Shown: one piece after another, positions 1 to 4,580 of the stretch
Numbering within the stretch: position 1 is the first letter of the stretch
How the letters are laid out: each line of letters starts with the position of its first letter
From: a bacterium
Lineage (GTDB): Bacteria > Bacteroidota > Ignavibacteria > Kapaibacteriales > UBA2268
Reading direction: 5' to 3'
DNA: 5,159 nucleotides
NCBI GenBank assembly: GCA_030426865.1
Contig: JAUHXN010000224.1
Coordinates: forward strand, 1-5,159
Program-made: the position numbers and the translations under genes
The notes under the pieces: generated by a model
The model's input: only the letters and a program-made list of their open reading frames with translations
Databases searched by the model: none
What the model was told of the DNA's origin: nothing

Positions 1-303
1 GCAATGGCTAGTTGGTCTAAAACTCTGGCTAACGAAATAGCTATGTACGGAATAACAGTAAACAATGTATTACCTGGTTTCACTATGACTAGCAGATTGG
101 AAAGTCTAATAGTGAAAAAAGCAGAACAAAGAGAGATAAGTGAAAATGAAGTAGAATCGGAAATGTTGGCAACAATCCCAGCGGCCAGATTTGCAGATGC
201 TGAAGAAGTAGCGAATGCAGTAGCATTTCTTTCAACACCGGCAGCAGCGTATATTAATGGTATCAATCTACCGGTAGATGGTGGTAGATTAGGTTGCTTA
301 TAA
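1..303 (+). CDS. Short-chain dehydrogenase/reductase (SDR), C-terminal fragment
   Basis: This is the 3' end of an SDR-family NAD(P)-dependent oxidoreductase; the reading frame is open to base 1, so the real start lies upstream and the Met at base 4 is internal. What is visible is the classical SDR C-terminal half: the helix after the active site (KTLANEIAMYGITVN), the VNNVLPGFT motif that contacts cofactor and substrate, a variable substrate-binding helix, then IPAARFADAEEVANAVAFL, the SDR helix preceding the last strand, and the closing INGINLPVDGGRLGCL. The Rossmann GxxxGxG motif and the catalytic YxxxK would lie just before the window. The family includes FabG-type 3-oxoacyl-ACP reductases and many sugar or alcohol dehydrogenases. 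The visible part does not fix the substrate, so I give no gene symbol. It ends in TAA. Confidence 0.9.
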   Translation, partial: AMASWSKTLANEIAMYGITVNNVLPGFTMTSRLESLIVKKAEQREISENEVESEMLATIPAARFADAEEVANAVAFLSTPAAAYINGINLPVDGGRLGCL

Positions 304-307
304 GGGA

Positions 308-330
308 TGTTTATACTCTGGGAATAAACA
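308..330 (+). terminator. Weak hairpin after the SDR stop codon
   Basis: TGTTTAT (308-314) and ATAAACA (324-330) form a 7-bp stem with a 9-nt loop, starting 5 bases after the SDR stop codon. The stem is A/T-rich and no T-run follows, so it is at best a weak terminator or an mRNA 3'-end stabiliser. The call rests on position and symmetry only. Confidence 0.3.
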
Positions 331-360
331 CAAATTAAATGTTGATAGCGACATTTTTTC

Positions 361-429
361 CCGTCACACTGAGTGAAACGAAGTGTCCATTTCAATTCAT
401 TTGACTCTTTGCTACGCTCAGAGTGACGG
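361..429. repeat. REP-like long inverted repeat
   Basis: Two 27-nt arms (361-387 and 403-429) around a 15-nt loop form an imperfect hairpin. The outer 13 bases pair with a single mismatch (CCGTCACACTGAG against CTCAGAGTGACGG), and the inner part pairs with a few mismatches and G-U wobbles. The core (CACTGAGTGAA...CTACGCTCAGAGTG) resembles the dispersed intergenic 'GTCAC-CTGAGCG' repeats found in many bacterial genomes; that resemblance is from memory. No T-run follows on either strand, so it is probably a REP/MITE-type element rather than an intrinsic terminator. It lies between the SDR gene and the promoter of the UmuD-like genes. Confidence 0.7.
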
Positions 430-536
430 CACTTATTCCTGACCGGTGGATAGGTGTCATAATTGATTCATTACCCCATCCAATTACAACTATTATCCTT
501 TATTACCAAGCGTTTCAATAATTATTAACATTTCTA

Positions 537-568
537 TTTGTATTATATTCATAATTATCATATATTTG
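537..568 (+). promoter_or_regulatory. Bacteroidota-type promoter of the UmuD-like pair
   Basis: TTTG at 537-540, a spacer of exactly 20 nt, then TATATTTG at 561-568 matches the Bacteroidota primary sigma factor consensus (TTTG at -33, 19-21 nt, TAnnTTTG at -7). Transcription would be expected to start around 574-576, giving a leader of about 35 nt before the ATG at 611. This matters for the start of the next gene: the TTG at 566-568 lies inside the -7 box, so it would not be in the transcript. I see no obvious palindromic SOS operator overlapping the promoter, but the LexA box of this organism is unknown to me. Confidence 0.65.
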
Positions 569-610
569 AGACAGCATAAAGGAAGTTTTCCACAATTCTC
601 AGGTTTTAAA

Positions 611-1039
611 ATGCAACAATTCGAAGTAATCGGGTTTTTACCAAAATCCGATAGAAAGATTCCGTTCTTTACTATGTCAGTAGCGGCTGGTATTCCTATA
701 CCTGTCGAGGGGGATGTTGACAGAGAAGTAGATTTGAACGAATTTCTAGTAGAGCATCCAGCAGCCACTTTCTTTGTGAAAGTGAAGGGTGATATGCTAA
801 AGGCAGTAGGTATATCTGATAATGATATTCTTATCATAGATACGTCAATAGACCCAACAGATGGTAAGTTTGTCATAGCTTCAGTCAATGAAGATTTGGC
901 TGTTCGATTCTATCGCGAGATAGACGGAGAGCGATTCTTAGAATCTCACACTGGGCAATTCCTCCCACTGGACGAGAATAAGTCATTGATAGATTTTCAG
1001 ATACTAGGAACCGTTACTAAAGTGATTCATTCACTCTAA
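611..1039 (+). CDS. UmuD-like S24-family protein with catalytic dyad lost
   Basis: A 142-aa protein of the UmuD/LexA C-terminal (S24) fold. UmuD self-cleaves when stimulated by RecA filaments, and UmuD' then assembles with the polymerase UmuC. Visible family features are PFFTMSVAAGIPIPVEGD around the cleavage site, VDLNEFLVEHPAATFFVKVKGD, the NDILIID strand, GKFVIASVNEDLAVRFYRE and the final LGTVTKVIHSL. The cleavage dipeptide Ala26-Gly27 is canonical. The motif that should read GDSM reads GDML, so Met62 stands where the nucleophilic Ser belongs, and Arg99 replaces the general-base Lys. The spacing (37 residues) is the same as between Ser60 and Lys97 in E. coli UmuD. It should therefore be unable to cleave itself. 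I chose the ATG at 611 (weak AGG at 601-603) over an in-frame TTG at 566 because the latter sits inside the promoter and would add 15 unconserved residues. It is the first gene of a likely two-gene operon. Confidence 0.8.
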   Translation: MQQFEVIGFLPKSDRKIPFFTMSVAAGIPIPVEGDVDREVDLNEFLVEHPAATFFVKVKGDMLKAVGISDNDILIIDTSIDPTDGKFVIASVNEDLAVRFYREIDGERFLESHTGQFLPLDENKSLIDFQILGTVTKVIHSL

Positions 1040-1054
1040 AACGGCACAGCAATT

Positions 1055-1084
1055 GTTGGACTTTACTCAAACAGTATGTCCAAC
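1055..1084 (+). promoter_or_regulatory. Strong intercistronic hairpin between the two UmuD-like genes
   Basis: GTTGGAC (1055-1061) pairs perfectly with GTCCAAC (1078-1084). Inside it, TACT (1064-1067) pairs with AGTA (1073-1076) around a CAAAC loop, giving an 11-bp interrupted stem. No T-run follows (GAAATAGAAAT), so it does not look like an intrinsic terminator. It ends 16 bases before the ATG of the second gene, where it could affect translation, mRNA processing or protein binding. The function is inferred only from its position. Confidence 0.5.
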
Positions 1085-1100
1085 GAAATAGAAATAAAAT

Positions 1101-1529
1101 ATGTATAGACTAAGAGCAGATAAATACGGTAACCCTAAGCAAGGGTTTACTTTCGAAGCACCGCTATTGCCAGCAAGCATACAGCGTAGCTCGGGTATGT
1201 TGCAATCCGTAGAAACATCTATAGACTTAGGTAACCTATTGCTAACTGGCAGCAAGGACGTATATATGGCTCGTGTAACTGGCGACAGTATGATAGACGA
1301 GAATATATTCACAGGCGATATACTAATAGTCGATGCCAAAACTGAGCCGAAAGATGGTCAGATAGTAGTTGCCTCACTAGATGGTGAGATGACAGTAAAG
1401 AAACTTCGCCGCAAAGATGGCAAAATATATCTAGTTTCTGCCAACCAAAAATACTTACCAATAGAAATAACTGGTTATTGCAAATTCGAAATACAAGGCG
1501 TAGTAAAGCATATTATACACGAGGTGTAG
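1101..1529 (+). CDS. umuD: UmuD-like S24 peptidase with intact Ser/Lys dyad
   Basis: A 142-aa S24-family protein, tandem to and as long as the preceding UmuD-like gene. It has the catalytic GDSM motif with Ser63 as nucleophile and Lys100 in TVKKL. These are 37 residues apart, as in E. coli UmuD. Conserved strands GDILIVD and GQIVVASLDGEMTVKKL and the closing EIQGVVKHIIHEV are easily recognised. The N-terminal arm diverges: after FEAPLLPASIQ comes RSSGMLQSVETSIDL where UmuD has a Cys-Gly or Ala-Gly followed by F-P-S-P. No canonical cleavage pair exists, and Ser31-Gly32 is the nearest substitute if two residues are missing from the loop. It may thus be a protease acting on its partner instead of on itself. 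It starts at ATG with an A-rich leader and no clear Shine-Dalgarno. No umuC follows in the window. The symbol reflects family membership, not a proven role in translesion synthesis. Confidence 0.8.
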   Translation: MYRLRADKYGNPKQGFTFEAPLLPASIQRSSGMLQSVETSIDLGNLLLTGSKDVYMARVTGDSMIDENIFTGDILIVDAKTEPKDGQIVVASLDGEMTVKKLRRKDGKIYLVSANQKYLPIEITGYCKFEIQGVVKHIIHEV

Positions 1530-1556
1530 TAAAGTCACTCAGAGGACGCGCATTGT

Positions 1557-1598
1557 CCGAAAAGTCTAGGAGAAAAAATATTCTAAAAACCTAGTCGG
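1557..1598. repeat. Imperfect hairpin downstream of the UmuD-like genes
   Basis: CCGA (1557-1560) pairs with TCGG (1595-1598), and CTAGG (1566-1570) pairs with CCTAG (1590-1594), with a 5-nt bulge between the two stem parts and a 19-nt A-rich loop. It lies 27 bases after the stop of the second UmuD-like gene, so it may mark the mRNA 3' end. No T-run follows, so a standard intrinsic terminator is not supported. Confidence 0.3.
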
Positions 1599-1648
1599 AG
1601 TTCATTAACTTCGAATCACAATTTTACATACTTACCATAAAAACGAAA

Positions 1649-1656
1649 GGAGGGGG
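1649..1656 (+). promoter_or_regulatory. Strong Shine-Dalgarno of the secreted protein gene
   Basis: GGAGGGGG lies 7-14 bases before the TTG at 1664 (10 nt from the end of GGAGG). It decides the TTG start, since no ATG lies near. Such a strong site contrasts with the other genes here, which have weak or no Shine-Dalgarno sequences. Confidence 0.6.
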
Positions 1657-1663
1657 TAAGGTT

Positions 1664-2467
1664 TTGAATATAAAAGATAAAATACTTGTATTACTAATTC
1701 TAAGCTTATTACCTAACGTTTGTATAACGGCACAGACTGAACAACACAAGTTGAGCGGACCTAGTATAATCGAAATAACCGAAGAACAGAAGCAACAATA
1801 TGTTAGAACATTCCTTGATTGTATCAAAAATGATAATGTCGATTTATTAAAGACATTAGTTGAATATCCACTTCGAAGACGATATCCATTAAAAAGAATT
1901 ACTACAAAAGAAGAGTTTAAATCAAAGTATAATGAAATGTTTGATGATAAATTAAAGTCAGAAATAATTTACTCTAGCCCAGAACTTGACTGGGATAAGA
2001 CAGAATTTAATGGTATTAACTTAAAGTCCTTTAGTGTAGGGTTGACAAATGGTGGCAAGCTAGACCATCTTTTTTTATCAAAGGTTGAGGAAGAAAGAAG
2101 AGATAGTTTGATTAAAATAGATAGAGATACTATACACAAAAGTATTCAACATTATGAGTCACCAGGTGTACATTTGAAAACTAGTAAGTTAACTATTAGA
2201 ATATACATTATAGATTTCCAAAAATGCTCTTTAGTGATTTGGGATAAGGATTCAAGCCTTAGTACAAAACCAAAAATGGTTATAGATAAAGGTATTGTCT
2301 ATTTCCCTCCAACTATTGGAACTCATTACTCCTTCTATCGGGATTCTTACAGATATGAAATAATTATAGGTAAAGATGGCAAACACCATGGCAATCCCGT
2401 TGAATTTATTACCTATAAAAACAACAAAATTATATCAAGAGAACCAGCAATTGAGCTGAATGATTGA
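1664..2467 (+). CDS. Secreted protein of unknown function
   Basis: A 267-aa protein starting at TTG behind a strong Shine-Dalgarno. The N-terminus is a signal peptide: MNIKDK, then a hydrophobic stretch ILVLLILSLLPNV, with probable signal peptidase I cleavage after CITA (residue 23). Cys20 lies in PNVC, a poor lipobox, so a lipoprotein is less likely. The mature part has EEQKQQYVRTFLDCIKNDN and LLKTLVEYPLRRRYPLKRI (residues 61-79), then KEEFKSKYNEMFDDKL. This pattern (helix, 'xYPLxxxYPL', 'EFxxxYxxxF') reminds me of uncharacterised secreted Bacteroidota proteins, possibly with an NTF2-like N-terminal fold; that is from memory and not firm. The C-terminal half is strand-rich (KLTIRIYIIDF, YRYEIIIGKDGK). 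No catalytic motif is evident. The gene is bracketed by a 24-bp direct repeat, and its stop overlaps the ATG of a mini-ORF (TGATG). The preceding gap of 134 bp shows no TAnnTTTG promoter that I could find. Confidence 0.75.
   Translation: MNIKDKILVLLILSLLPNVCITAQTEQHKLSGPSIIEITEEQKQQYVRTFLDCIKNDNVDLLKTLVEYPLRRRYPLKRITTKEEFKSKYNEMFDDKLKSEIIYSSPELDWDKTEFNGINLKSFSVGLTNGGKLDHLFLSKVEEERRDSLIKIDRDTIHKSIQHYESPGVHLKTSKLTIRIYIIDFQKCSLVIWDKDSSLSTKPKMVIDKGIVYFPPTIGTHYSFYRDSYRYEIIIGKDGKHHGNPVEFITYKNNKIISREPAIELND
1665..1688 (+). repeat. 24-bp direct repeat, copy 1 (start of the secreted protein gene)
   Basis: It begins at the second base of the TTG start codon and covers the codons for N-I-K-D-K-I-L. It is identical over all 24 bases to 2468-2491. 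The bases on either side differ between the copies (T1664 against A2467; T1689 against A2492), so the repeat ends sharply. Confidence 0.9.
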
Positions 2468-2517
2468 TGAATATAAAAGATAAAATACTTGACAACCTTG
2501 CTACGGTGCTAGCTTAA
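2467..2517 (+). pseudogene. 16-codon stump of a tandem duplicate of the secreted protein gene
   Basis: An ATG overlapping the stop of the upstream gene (TGATG) opens a 16-aa frame, MNIKDKILDNLATVLA, ending in TAA. Its first eight residues are the same as those of the secreted protein, encoded by an identical 24-bp sequence; after that all similarity stops. The simplest reading is the remnant of a tandem second copy, nearly all of which was deleted, or a short duplication of the gene's 5' end. The TGATG overlap would allow coupled translation, but the product is too short to assign a function. It runs into the 3' end of the convergent membrane protein gene. Confidence 0.55.
2468..2491 (+). repeat. 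24-bp direct repeat, copy 2 (just after the secreted protein stop)
   Basis: A perfect copy of 1665-1688, 803 bp downstream, beginning immediately after the TGA. Recombination or replication slippage between the two copies would remove one 803-bp unit, which is essentially the whole gene, and would leave the ribosome binding site joined to the mini-ORF. Confidence 0.9.
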
Positions 2518-2838
2518 CCCTGAGTAAAAGTATAATATAAGTAAAGTAGTTCCTATTATGATTTCAATTAGTATGAATTTGAATAACCTTTTAAATTCTG
2601 AATTCACAAGAAAGATACTATACAATGATAGAGAAATATATCCAATCAAAGCTGAAATCATTGCAGTTGGAAACAAAGTAGCTGTTATAAATTGAAATAA
2701 TGGTTCATCTATTATTCTAGAGTTAAAAGCAATTATAAATTGAATCATATTTAATATTAAAACTAAAGCCCACAAATAAATCCCGAATGTGATAGTATTT
2801 TTTATAATTAGGTCGATATTTCTTTGTTGGATTTTCAA
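2509..2838 (-). CDS. Small predicted integral membrane protein, unknown function
   Basis: A 109-aa, strongly hydrophobic protein with about three membrane segments: residues 15-38 (TITFGIYLWALVLILNMIQF...), 48-78 (a long segment with FPTAMISALIGYISLSLY) and 85-105 (LFKFILIEIIIGTTLLILYF). A short basic N-terminus (KIQQR) precedes the first. No known family motif is visible. The start is TTG at 2838, directly preceded by an in-frame TAA, with no clear Shine-Dalgarno. A TAnnTTTG box upstream (2873-2880) supports transcription from this strand. It converges on the secreted protein gene, leaving 41 bp between the stop codons, and its end overlaps the mini-ORF. AT-rich DNA can produce hydrophobic ORFs by chance, so the gene is probable but not certain. 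Confidence 0.5.
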   Translation of the reverse strand: MKIQQRNIDLIIKNTITFGIYLWALVLILNMIQFIIAFNSRIIDEPLFQFITATLFPTAMISALIGYISLSLYSIFLVNSEFKRLFKFILIEIIIGTTLLILYFYSGLS

Positions 2839-2872
2839 TTATATTTAATACAACTCGTTAGATAAGCAATTA

Positions 2873-2904
2873 CAAAACTATCTATACAGTCTGTTTGTTT
2901 CAGA
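2873..2904 (-). promoter_or_regulatory. Possible Bacteroidota-type promoter of the membrane protein gene
   Basis: On the minus strand, TAGTTTTG (2880 to 2873) fits TAnnTTTG, and TCTG (2904 to 2901), a 3-of-4 match to TTTG, lies 20 nt upstream. The expected transcript start, about 2866, leaves a leader of about 28 nt before the TTG at 2838. It is weaker than the promoter at 537-568. Confidence 0.35.
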
Positions 2905-2969
2905 AGTACTAAAATTTATTGTCTCCTTGACTCTTAGGACACTTTGTATATTCTCAATTGACGGGAATG

Positions 2970-3090
2970 TCCTCCACTGGCGGAGGTGGCTGACACCGGA
3001 GGTTTCAGCTGGAGGTAAACATACTAAGTTGGTTGTTTTTATTTATCCTCCTCAGTCAGAACAAGTTCTGACAGCTCCTCCAGAGGAGCA
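2970..3090. repeat. Composite inverted-repeat (MITE/REP-like) element
   Basis: Two halves mirror one another. The left half has hairpin CCTCC/GGAGG (2971-2975 with 2982-2986), hairpin GCTGA-ACC/GGT-TCAGC (2989-3009), then TGGAGGTAAA. The right half, read on the minus strand, has hairpin GCTCCT/AGGAGC (3074-3089), a near-perfect palindrome GTCAGAAC-AA-GTTCTGAC (3055-3072), then TGAGGAGGATAAA. The inner GGAGGTAAA (3011-3019) and TTTATCCTCC (3042-3051) pair across a loop of about 22 nt with one bulged base. The whole would fold into a multi-armed structure. The layout resembles dispersed intergenic repeats known from other gut and environmental bacteria (from memory). No transposase is present and no clear target-site duplication was found. 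Confidence 0.7.
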
Positions 3091-3145
3091 TAGTTCATAG
3101 ATAATTCTAACCCATCAAGAAAATTTTTTTAAATTCTGTGTATTC

Positions 3146-3192
3146 TGAGACGTATGCACCTCGACTTCGCTCAGCACAAGCAATACGTCTCA
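3146..3192. repeat. Perfect 10-bp palindrome arms with REP-like core
   Basis: TGAGACGTAT (3146-3155) and ATACGTCTCA (3183-3192) are perfect inverted repeats. A further GC/GC pair, with one bulged A, extends the stem to 12 bp. The loop carries CTCGACTTCGCTCAG, which shares the CGCTCAG core with the inverted repeat at 361-429. No T-run follows on either strand, so a separate repeat element is more likely than a terminator. It lies just beyond the tig terminator. Confidence 0.65.
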
Positions 3193-3209
3193 ACAAGATT
3201 CAGTGACAC

Positions 3210-3242
3210 AAAAAAAGCGATAACAAATTAATGCTATCGCTT
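3210..3242 (-). terminator. Intrinsic terminator of tig
   Basis: Read on the minus strand, an 8-bp stem AAGCGATA/TATCGCTT (3235-3242 with 3215-3222) around a 12-nt loop is followed by a run of seven T (complement of 3210-3216; two of the A-T pairs sit at the stem base). It lies 28 bases after the tig stop codon, the classical arrangement. Confidence 0.85.
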
Positions 3243-3270
3243 CTTTTAGTCTTTCTTTCCTTGGATAAGA

Positions 3271-4545
3271 TTAGTCTTCTATTCTCTCGTGTGTCTCGAA
3301 GTCCACTTCGTTGATAATAGCGAAATCTAATACGAAATCAATCACTTTCTTAGATAGTATTTTAGTTAAGAAATTCGGGTTTTGAACAAGAACTTTTTTC
3401 ATTTGTTCTACATCTTGACCGTATCTCTTAGCTTCTTTTTCTACTATAGGATCTATGTCGTAATCTTCTAATTCAATGCTTTCGTTTTCTATGATTTGGT
3501 TACGTACTAGTTCCCATTTCACTGATCTTTCAGCATTTGGTTTCAGTTGAGTTTGTAACTCATCATCAGTCATATTTAACTGCTCTGGGCTCTTTTCGTA
3601 TCTTTGTTTTACGTCCTGAACCATTTGAGTCAGTACTTGATTCACAAGTTGTTCTGGAGCAGGTATTTCATTTGAGTCCACTAATGTAGCAACAATCTGA
3701 TTTTCTACCAATTCACGACTCTTTCTGTCCCACTCATCTTGTAAATTGAAGTTTACTTCGTCTTTTAGTTCTTCTGCTTTTGTAATTCTGCCACCAGTTA
3801 CCCTCTCTACGAATTCGTCATCTAGTACAGCGGGAGTTAGCTTTTGGATCTTAGTTATAGTTACTTTGAAGTTTTTATCTTTGATAGTCGGATTCGCATC
3901 AGGTGCAGTAGGAGTATAGTCGAATGAATCACCAACTTTCGTATTTAAGATATTTTCTTTCAACTCAGGCAATATATTTTTATCAGCTAGGTAAACGTCA
4001 GTTTCATTTGGCTCACTTAACTCTCCACCTTCTAGTATTTCAGCCATTTCTACCTTTATAACATGGTGTTCATCTGTTACTTGATCAGCATCTTCTAACT
4101 CACCATTTTGAGCTAATATGTACTCTAGTTCTTCTTGAACTTCTTGATCTGTAACTGTGTGAATCGGTTCATCGATAGAAACACCTTTGTAATCTTTGAG
4201 TGTAATTGTAGGAAGAGTTTCAAACTCAATTACATACTTTATTCCGTTTTCATCTTTTGCAATATCCTTCAATGTAGGTGTACCTAGTACTTGGATATTT
4301 TCTTCTTGAGTGTAATTTCTAAAGACGTCATTAACAATATCTTGATCAGCATCTGCCTCTATTCCTTTCCCATACATCTTCTTTATCATAGCTATCGGGA
4401 CTCTACCGTTACGGAAGCCCTCTAGTTTTACTTTGGGCTGCATTTCTTTATATGCTTTCTCGTAGTGAGGTTGTAACTCATCAGTAGTCAGAGTGATTGT
4501 TAACTCTCTAGTACATTCATCTATTTGTTTTATCTCTTTTTCCAA
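3271..4545 (-). CDS. tig: Trigger factor (ribosome-associated chaperone)
   Basis: Trigger factor binds the ribosome next to the exit tunnel (protein L23) and shields nascent chains. The protein has 424 aa, against 432 in E. coli. The N-terminal ribosome-binding domain (about 1-115) carries the signature GFRNGRVP (residues 43-50). The middle region (about 150-240) corresponds to the FKBP-type PPIase domain but is poorly conserved: the IPGFEDGI segment of E. coli is represented by LPELKENI. Many Bacteroidota trigger factors have such a degenerate domain, so prolyl isomerase activity is doubtful. The C-terminal helical arms follow (AVLDDEFVERV onward), forming the substrate cradle. The start is TTG at 4545 with AAAGG (4553-4557) 7 nt before it; an in-frame TAA lies upstream and no ATG intervenes. 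It is flanked by its own terminator downstream and by the peroxiredoxin terminator upstream, so it is probably monocistronic. The usual clpP/clpX neighbours are not seen. Confidence 0.95.
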   Translation of the reverse strand: MEKEIKQIDECTRELTITLTTDELQPHYEKAYKEMQPKVKLEGFRNGRVPIAMIKKMYGKGIEADADQDIVNDVFRNYTQEENIQVLGTPTLKDIAKDENGIKYVIEFETLPTITLKDYKGVSIDEPIHTVTDQEVQEELEYILAQNGELEDADQVTDEHHVIKVEMAEILEGGELSEPNETDVYLADKNILPELKENILNTKVGDSFDYTPTAPDANPTIKDKNFKVTITKIQKLTPAVLDDEFVERVTGGRITKAEELKDEVNFNLQDEWDRKSRELVENQIVATLVDSNEIPAPEQLVNQVLTQMVQDVKQRYEKSPEQLNMTDDELQTQLKPNAERSVKWELVRNQIIENESIELEDYDIDPIVEKEAKRYGQDVEQMKKVLVQNPNFLTKILSKKVIDFVLDFAIINEVDFETHERIED

Positions 4546-4552
4546 GACTATA

Positions 4553-4580
4553 CCTTTATCGCGATTTTAGTTCAAAAATA
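4553..4580 (-). promoter_or_regulatory. Likely tig promoter -7 box and ribosome binding site
   Basis: On the minus strand, TATTTTTG (4580 to 4573) fits the Bacteroidota TAnnTTTG box, and AAAGG (4557 to 4553) precedes the TTG start by 7 nt. Only about 40 bases separate the upstream terminator stem from tig, so a tig promoter must lie here unless read-through supplies the message. The -33 region (TTTT rather than TTTG) falls inside the terminator hairpin. Confidence 0.4.

Larger units (their letters stand above)
2839..3270. other. Structured non-coding region between the membrane protein and tig
   Basis: About 430 bases without a convincing gene. It holds, in order, the possible minus-strand promoter (2873-2904), a composite inverted-repeat element (about 2970-3090), an A/T-rich stretch with a T-run (3121-3135), a long palindrome (3146-3192) and the tig terminator (3210-3242). 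The G+C-rich, GGAGG/CCTCC-rich element stands out in base composition from the AT-rich flanks, which suggests insertion of a repeat. No tRNA or rRNA signature was seen. Confidence 0.7.

Noticed and set aside
566..610. TTG start extending the first UmuD-like protein by 15 residues
   Set aside because: The TTG is part of the promoter -7 box and has no ribosome binding site; the extension does not look like UmuD.
493..888. Minus-strand frame of 131 codons
   Set aside because: It lies opposite the first UmuD-like gene and its promoter, and shows no family motif. It is an antisense shadow.
1067..1339. Minus-strand frame of 90 codons
   Set aside because: Antisense to the well-conserved second UmuD-like gene, with no recognisable domain.
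1706..1723. Lipoprotein signal with Cys20 in the secreted protein
   Set aside because: The four residues PNVC do not fit the lipobox, which needs a small residue before Cys; a signal peptidase I site after Ala23 fits better.
1624..1827. Minus-strand frame of 67 codons, rich in Cys and hydrophobic residues
   Set aside because: It is the reverse of the signal peptide region of the secreted protein gene, and the hydrophobicity follows from that.
1665..2491. CRISPR or phage attachment-site reading of the 24-bp repeat
   Set aside because: Only two copies, 803 bp apart, with no spacer array, integrase or tRNA. The repeat coincides with a gene's 5' codons, so duplication is simpler.
2970..3090. 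Riboswitch or tRNA-like RNA
   Set aside because: The arms do not match a tRNA or any riboswitch I recognise, and no gene starts right downstream on either strand. Symmetry between the halves fits a repeat element better.
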